A stretch of 64,000 nt of DNA from Streptomyces acidicola (GTDB lineage Bacteria; Actinomycetota; Actinomycetes; Streptomycetales; Streptomycetaceae): NCBI RefSeq assembly GCF_009377235.1, contig NZ_VMNX01000004.1:1-64000 (forward strand), written 5' to 3'. Of the stretch, positions 61,326 through 64,000 are shown piece after piece. The notes beneath the pieces are model-generated. The model was given only the letters and a program-made list of their open reading frames with translations, had not been told where the DNA came from and searched no databases. The number at the start of each line of letters is the position of its first letter. The stretch's first letter is position 1. A program made the translations under genes and the position numbers.

Positions 61326-61886
61326 TCAACTCGACTTCGCGGGGCAGCCGTCGACGTGGTCGTCGACAACTCCCACTGCTTGAAGGTACGCGTAGACGAT
61401 CGAGGTGCCCACGAAGGTGAAACCGCGGCGCTTGAGGTCCTTGCTGATGCGGTCGGAGAGGTCGGTGCTCGCGGGCGGCGGATCACCGGGCGTCGGGTGA
61501 TGCACGACTGGTTTCCCCTCCACCCAGTTCCACAGGTAGGTGTCGAAGGAACCGAAGGCTTCCTTTGCCTGAAGGAAGGCGTGGGCGTTTCTCACGGCTG
61601 ATGCGATCTTCAGGCGATTGCGGATGATTCCGTCGTTCGCCAGGAGTTCGTCGAGCTTTGGCTGGTCGTAGGACGCGATTTTCCTGGGATCGAACCCGTC
61701 GAGGGCGCGCCGGTAGTTCTCGCGCTTGCTCAGCACGGTCGACCAGGACAGCCCCGCCTGCGCGCTTTCCAGGAGCAGCATCTCGAACAGGTACTGATCG
61801 TCGTGCGCGGGACGACCCCACTCCCTGTCGTGGTACGCCGCCATCAGGTCGGAGCCCAGTGCCCAGGGGCAGCGGGGGTCACCCAT
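61326..61886 (-). CDS. tag: DNA-3-methyladenine glycosylase I
   Basis: A 186-aa base-excision repair enzyme that removes 3-methyladenine. It starts MGDPRCPWA, and YHDREWGRPAHDD follows; the zinc-snap ligands are that first Cys, the His in AAYHDREWG, and the C-terminal His and Cys in DDHVDGC. The helix-hairpin-helix part is LLESAQAGLSWSTVLSKREN. Its start lies inside the end of zwf (8-bp overlap), so it is translated from the pentose-phosphate mRNA. I chose ATG 61886 for the family start. Confidence 0.92.
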   Translation of the reverse strand: MGDPRCPWALGSDLMAAYHDREWGRPAHDDQYLFEMLLLESAQAGLSWSTVLSKRENYRRALDGFDPRKIASYDQPKLDELLANDGIIRNRLKIASAVRNAHAFLQAKEAFGSFDTYLWNWVEGKPVVHHPTPGDPPPASTDLSDRISKDLKRRGFTFVGTSIVYAYLQAVGVVDDHVDGCPAKSS

Positions 61887-63351
61887 GAGGCGACCCACCG
61901 GCGGGCCGATCGATGGCATCCTCGCCAACGGCCGGCAGATACCACTGGTGGGGCTCGATGAGTTCGTTGACGGCCGGGTCGGGGCCCCACGTGCCGGGGG
62001 CGTACGGATGTAGCGGAGGTGGGTTCTCCAGGAGAGGGGTCGAGGCCTGCCAGATGCGCTCGATGCCGTCCGCCGCGGTGAACAGCGCCTGGTCGCCCAG
62101 CAGGGCGTCGAGAATCAGCCGTTCGTAGCCTTCGAGGCCGTTGTCCTGGCAGAAGGATCGGGCGTAGCGGAAGGTCATCGATGCCGGTGTGAGCTGCATG
62201 GCGGGGCCGGGCTCTTTCGCGAGGAACCGGGCGGCGATCCAACCGGGGTCCCCGAAGTCGATCACCAGCTTGTTGCCCTGGTCCTCCTCCTGCCGGCGCA
62301 GATCGGTACGGAACATCCTCAGGGGCGGCTCGCGCAGGCCGAGGGTGATGACCTCGCGCTGCTGTGCGAGGTTCTTGCCGGAGCGCAGGTAGAACGGCAC
62401 TCCCGCCCACCGCCAGTTGTCCACCTCCAGCCGCAGCGCGATGAACGTCTCGGTCGGCGAATCGGGGGCGACATCCGGTTCGCCACGGTAGCCCTCGTAC
62501 TGGCCGCGTACGACGTGCCCGGGTTCGATGGGGCGCAGTGCCTCGAAGACCTTGGTCTTCTCGTCGCGCAGCGGCTGGGCGGCGAGCGAGACCGGTGGTT
62601 CCATCGCCACGATGCCGAGTACTTGGATCAGATGCGTGACGATCATGTCCCGGAAGGCTCCGGTGCCTTCGTAGAAGTGGCCGCGGCCTTCGAGACCGAG
62701 TGTCTCGGGCACGTCGATCTGCACATGGCTGATGTGGTCCCGGTTCCAGATGGGTTCGAGCAAGCCGTTGGCGAAGCGGAGGGCGAGGATGTTGTCCACC
62801 GACTCCTTGCCGAGGAAGTGATCGATGCGGAAGATCCGGGACTCGTCGAAGACGGTGTGGATCGTCTCGTTGAGCGCTTGTGCTGAAGCGAGATCGGTGC
62901 CGAAGGGTTTCTCCACGATCACTTTCGAGTTCTCCGCCAGGCCCGTGTCGCCGAGCATTCCGATGAAGGATGCGAACGCCGAGGGCGGAATGGCCAGATG
63001 GAACAGTCTGCGTGGCCGCCCGCCGAGGGAGTCCTCGGCCGACCGTACGGCCGCGAGCAACGGGCCGGGATCCTGGGCGTCCGCCGCGCCGAAGGACAGG
63101 GATTCCTCGAAGGTCTGCCACGCCGGCCCGGACGGCTCGCACCGCCCGAAGGTGGCGACCGCGTCCTGTGCGTGTTTGCGGAACGCGTCGTCGCTCAGCG
63201 AGGGCCGACTGCGGGACGAGCCCACGATGCGGTAGCCGTCCGGGAGGAGGCCTGCCCTGGCGAGGTGGAACAGCCCAGGGAGCAGCTTGCGCTTGGCGAG
63301 GTCACCGGTGGCGCCGAAGAGCACGATCACATGGTTGTCCGGGCGTGTCAC
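61879..63351 (-). CDS. zwf: glucose-6-phosphate 1-dehydrogenase
   Basis: A 490-aa enzyme for the first step of the oxidative pentose phosphate pathway, making NADPH and 6-phosphogluconolactone. The coenzyme loop is VLFGATGDLAKRKLLPGL, the active-site peptide is RIFRIDHFLGKESVDNIL with catalytic His, and VPFYLRSGKNL lies in the beta-sheet domain. Length is normal. It overlaps gnd by 4 bases (ATGA) and tag by 8 bases, so the three genes form one tightly coupled unit. The C-terminal tail (GEDAIDRPAGGSPHG) is the overlap region. Confidence 0.96.
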   Translation of the reverse strand: MTRPDNHVIVLFGATGDLAKRKLLPGLFHLARAGLLPDGYRIVGSSRSRPSLSDDAFRKHAQDAVATFGRCEPSGPAWQTFEESLSFGAADAQDPGPLLAAVRSAEDSLGGRPRRLFHLAIPPSAFASFIGMLGDTGLAENSKVIVEKPFGTDLASAQALNETIHTVFDESRIFRIDHFLGKESVDNILALRFANGLLEPIWNRDHISHVQIDVPETLGLEGRGHFYEGTGAFRDMIVTHLIQVLGIVAMEPPVSLAAQPLRDEKTKVFEALRPIEPGHVVRGQYEGYRGEPDVAPDSPTETFIALRLEVDNWRWAGVPFYLRSGKNLAQQREVITLGLREPPLRMFRTDLRRQEEDQGNKLVIDFGDPGWIAARFLAKEPGPAMQLTPASMTFRYARSFCQDNGLEGYERLILDALLGDQALFTAADGIERIWQASTPLLENPPPLHPYAPGTWGPDPAVNELIEPHQWYLPAVGEDAIDRPAGGSPHG

Positions 63352-64000
63352 GGCCGACTCCTCTTCTCCGCGTGTCCGCCGAACTCACTGCGCATGGCGG
63401 ACAGCACCCTGTCGGCGAACTCCCCAAGGCCCCGGGACTGGAACCGGTCGGTGAGCGCCGTGCTGATCACAGCGGCGGGTACGCCTTCCTCGACTGCCGC
63501 CAGTACCGTCCATCGGCCTTCGCCGGAGTCCGAGACGCGCCCGGTGAACTCCTCCAGCTTCGGTGACCGGGCCAGTGCGTCGGCGGTGAGGTCGACGAGC
63601 CAGGAGCCCACGACCGAGCCGCGGCGCCATACTTCGGCGACCTCGCCGGCATCGATCTCGTACTGGTAGGCCTCCGGCTCGCGCAGCGGGGCGGTCTCCG
63701 CGTCGGCGGTGCGCTTGCGAAGCCCGGCGTCCGCGTGCTCGATGATGCTGAGTCCCTCGGCGATCGCGGCCATCATCCCGTACTCGACCCCGTTGTGGAC
63801 CATCTTCACGAAGTGCCCGGCCCCACTCGGACCGCAGTGCAGATAGCCGTCCGGCGCTGTCCCGTCGGCGTGTCTGCTCGGTGTCGGCTCGGCGGATCCG
63901 GCGCCGGGCGCGATGGTCCGGAAGAGGGGATCGAGCCGGGCGACGGACTCGGGCTCGCCGCCGATCATGAGGCAGTAGCCGCGCTCAAGTCCCCAGACAC
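63348..64000 (-). CDS. gnd: 6-phosphogluconate dehydrogenase, decarboxylating (partial)
   Basis: The C-terminal about 217 codons; the gene runs off the right edge, so the N-terminal Rossmann domain is not seen. The catalytic segment is GAGHFVKMVHNGVEYGMMAA (Lys, His, Asn and Glu positions). The C-terminal helical domain includes GRWTVLAAVEEGVPAAVIST. The short C-terminal domain indicates the roughly 300-aa (YqeC/NAD-type) class rather than the 470-aa type. It makes ribulose 5-phosphate and CO2 and is cotranscribed with zwf (ATGA overlap). Confidence 0.93.
   Translation of the reverse strand, partial: VWGLERGYCLMIGGEPESVARLDPLFRTIAPGAGSAEPTPSRHADGTAPDGYLHCGPSGAGHFVKMVHNGVEYGMMAAIAEGLSIIEHADAGLRKRTADAETAPLREPEAYQYEIDAGEVAEVWRRGSVVGSWLVDLTADALARSPKLEEFTGRVSDSGEGRWTVLAAVEEGVPAAVISTALTDRFQSRGLGEFADRVLSAMRSEFGGHAEKRSRP

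Overview
The window is chromosomal DNA from a high-GC actinomycete, most likely Streptomyces. The base composition is very GC-rich, almost every real gene ends its codons in G or C, and GTG starts with GGAG-type ribosome binding sites are common. Typical streptomycete content includes secreted and Tat-exported enzymes, ECF sigma factors, F420-dependent and SWIM proteins, and DUF6204. I see no rRNA, tRNA, CRISPR array, intact insertion sequence or phage. The mix of conserved genes with many decayed genes suggests an accessory or arm region rather than the core.

Layout. 0.4-8.4 kb: SWIM zinc-finger protein, alpha/beta hydrolase with divergent TetR regulator, lipoprotein, HxlR regulator divergent from an imine-reductase-like enzyme, SGNH hydrolase and a secreted protein. 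8.8-13.9 kb: cytochrome P450, secreted protein, sedolisin-type protease and a frameshifted gene. 14.4-17.5 kb: an ECF sigma operon (sigma, 223-aa partner, 57-aa membrane peptide) and a secreted alginate-lyase-like enzyme. 17.8-23.7 kb: the most notable locus, a 1307-aa TPR-CHAT (caspase-like) protease divergent from a small protein and a four-TM membrane protein. This matches the CATRA type of biological conflict system.

23.9-32.7 kb is a redox island: cupin, carboxymuconolactone decarboxylase, MarR, old yellow enzyme, F420-dependent reductase and a flavoprotein disulfide reductase homologue. It is interleaved with an internally deleted SDR, a 5'-truncated SDR meeting a truncated alcohol dehydrogenase, and an internally deleted amine oxidase. 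32.7-41.7 kb: PiT phosphate transporter with a small membrane partner, alcohol dehydrogenase with divergent TetR, an MFS exporter preceded by an 8-codon leader ORF, a fused remnant of an NADH-dehydrogenase-like gene and a SigJ-type sigma factor, a methyltransferase, a DUF664 protein and DUF6204. 41.8-46.9 kb: urease cluster ureAB-ureC-ureF-ureG-ureD with fused gamma/beta subunits and an unusual acidic insertion in UreC; ureE is absent.

47-57.4 kb: enolase-superfamily remnant, Tat-exported PhoD phosphatase and PHP-domain protein, a secreted CYTH-like protein, a secreted phytase-like protein, a YCII gene split by an in-frame TGA, and an SDR. 57.7-64 kb is carbohydrate metabolism: a beta-phosphoglucomutase-like HAD protein coupled to a GH65 phosphorylase, a HIT protein, and the overlapping operon gnd-zwf-tag (gnd runs off the window end). 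The HAD/GH65 pair would turn a disaccharide into a hexose phosphate, and zwf/gnd would oxidise it to make NADPH. Several regulator genes sit beside clear palindromic operators (3136-3190, 5154-5165, 26174-26227 with 27452-27468, 35665-35728), so much of the local wiring can be read from sequence.
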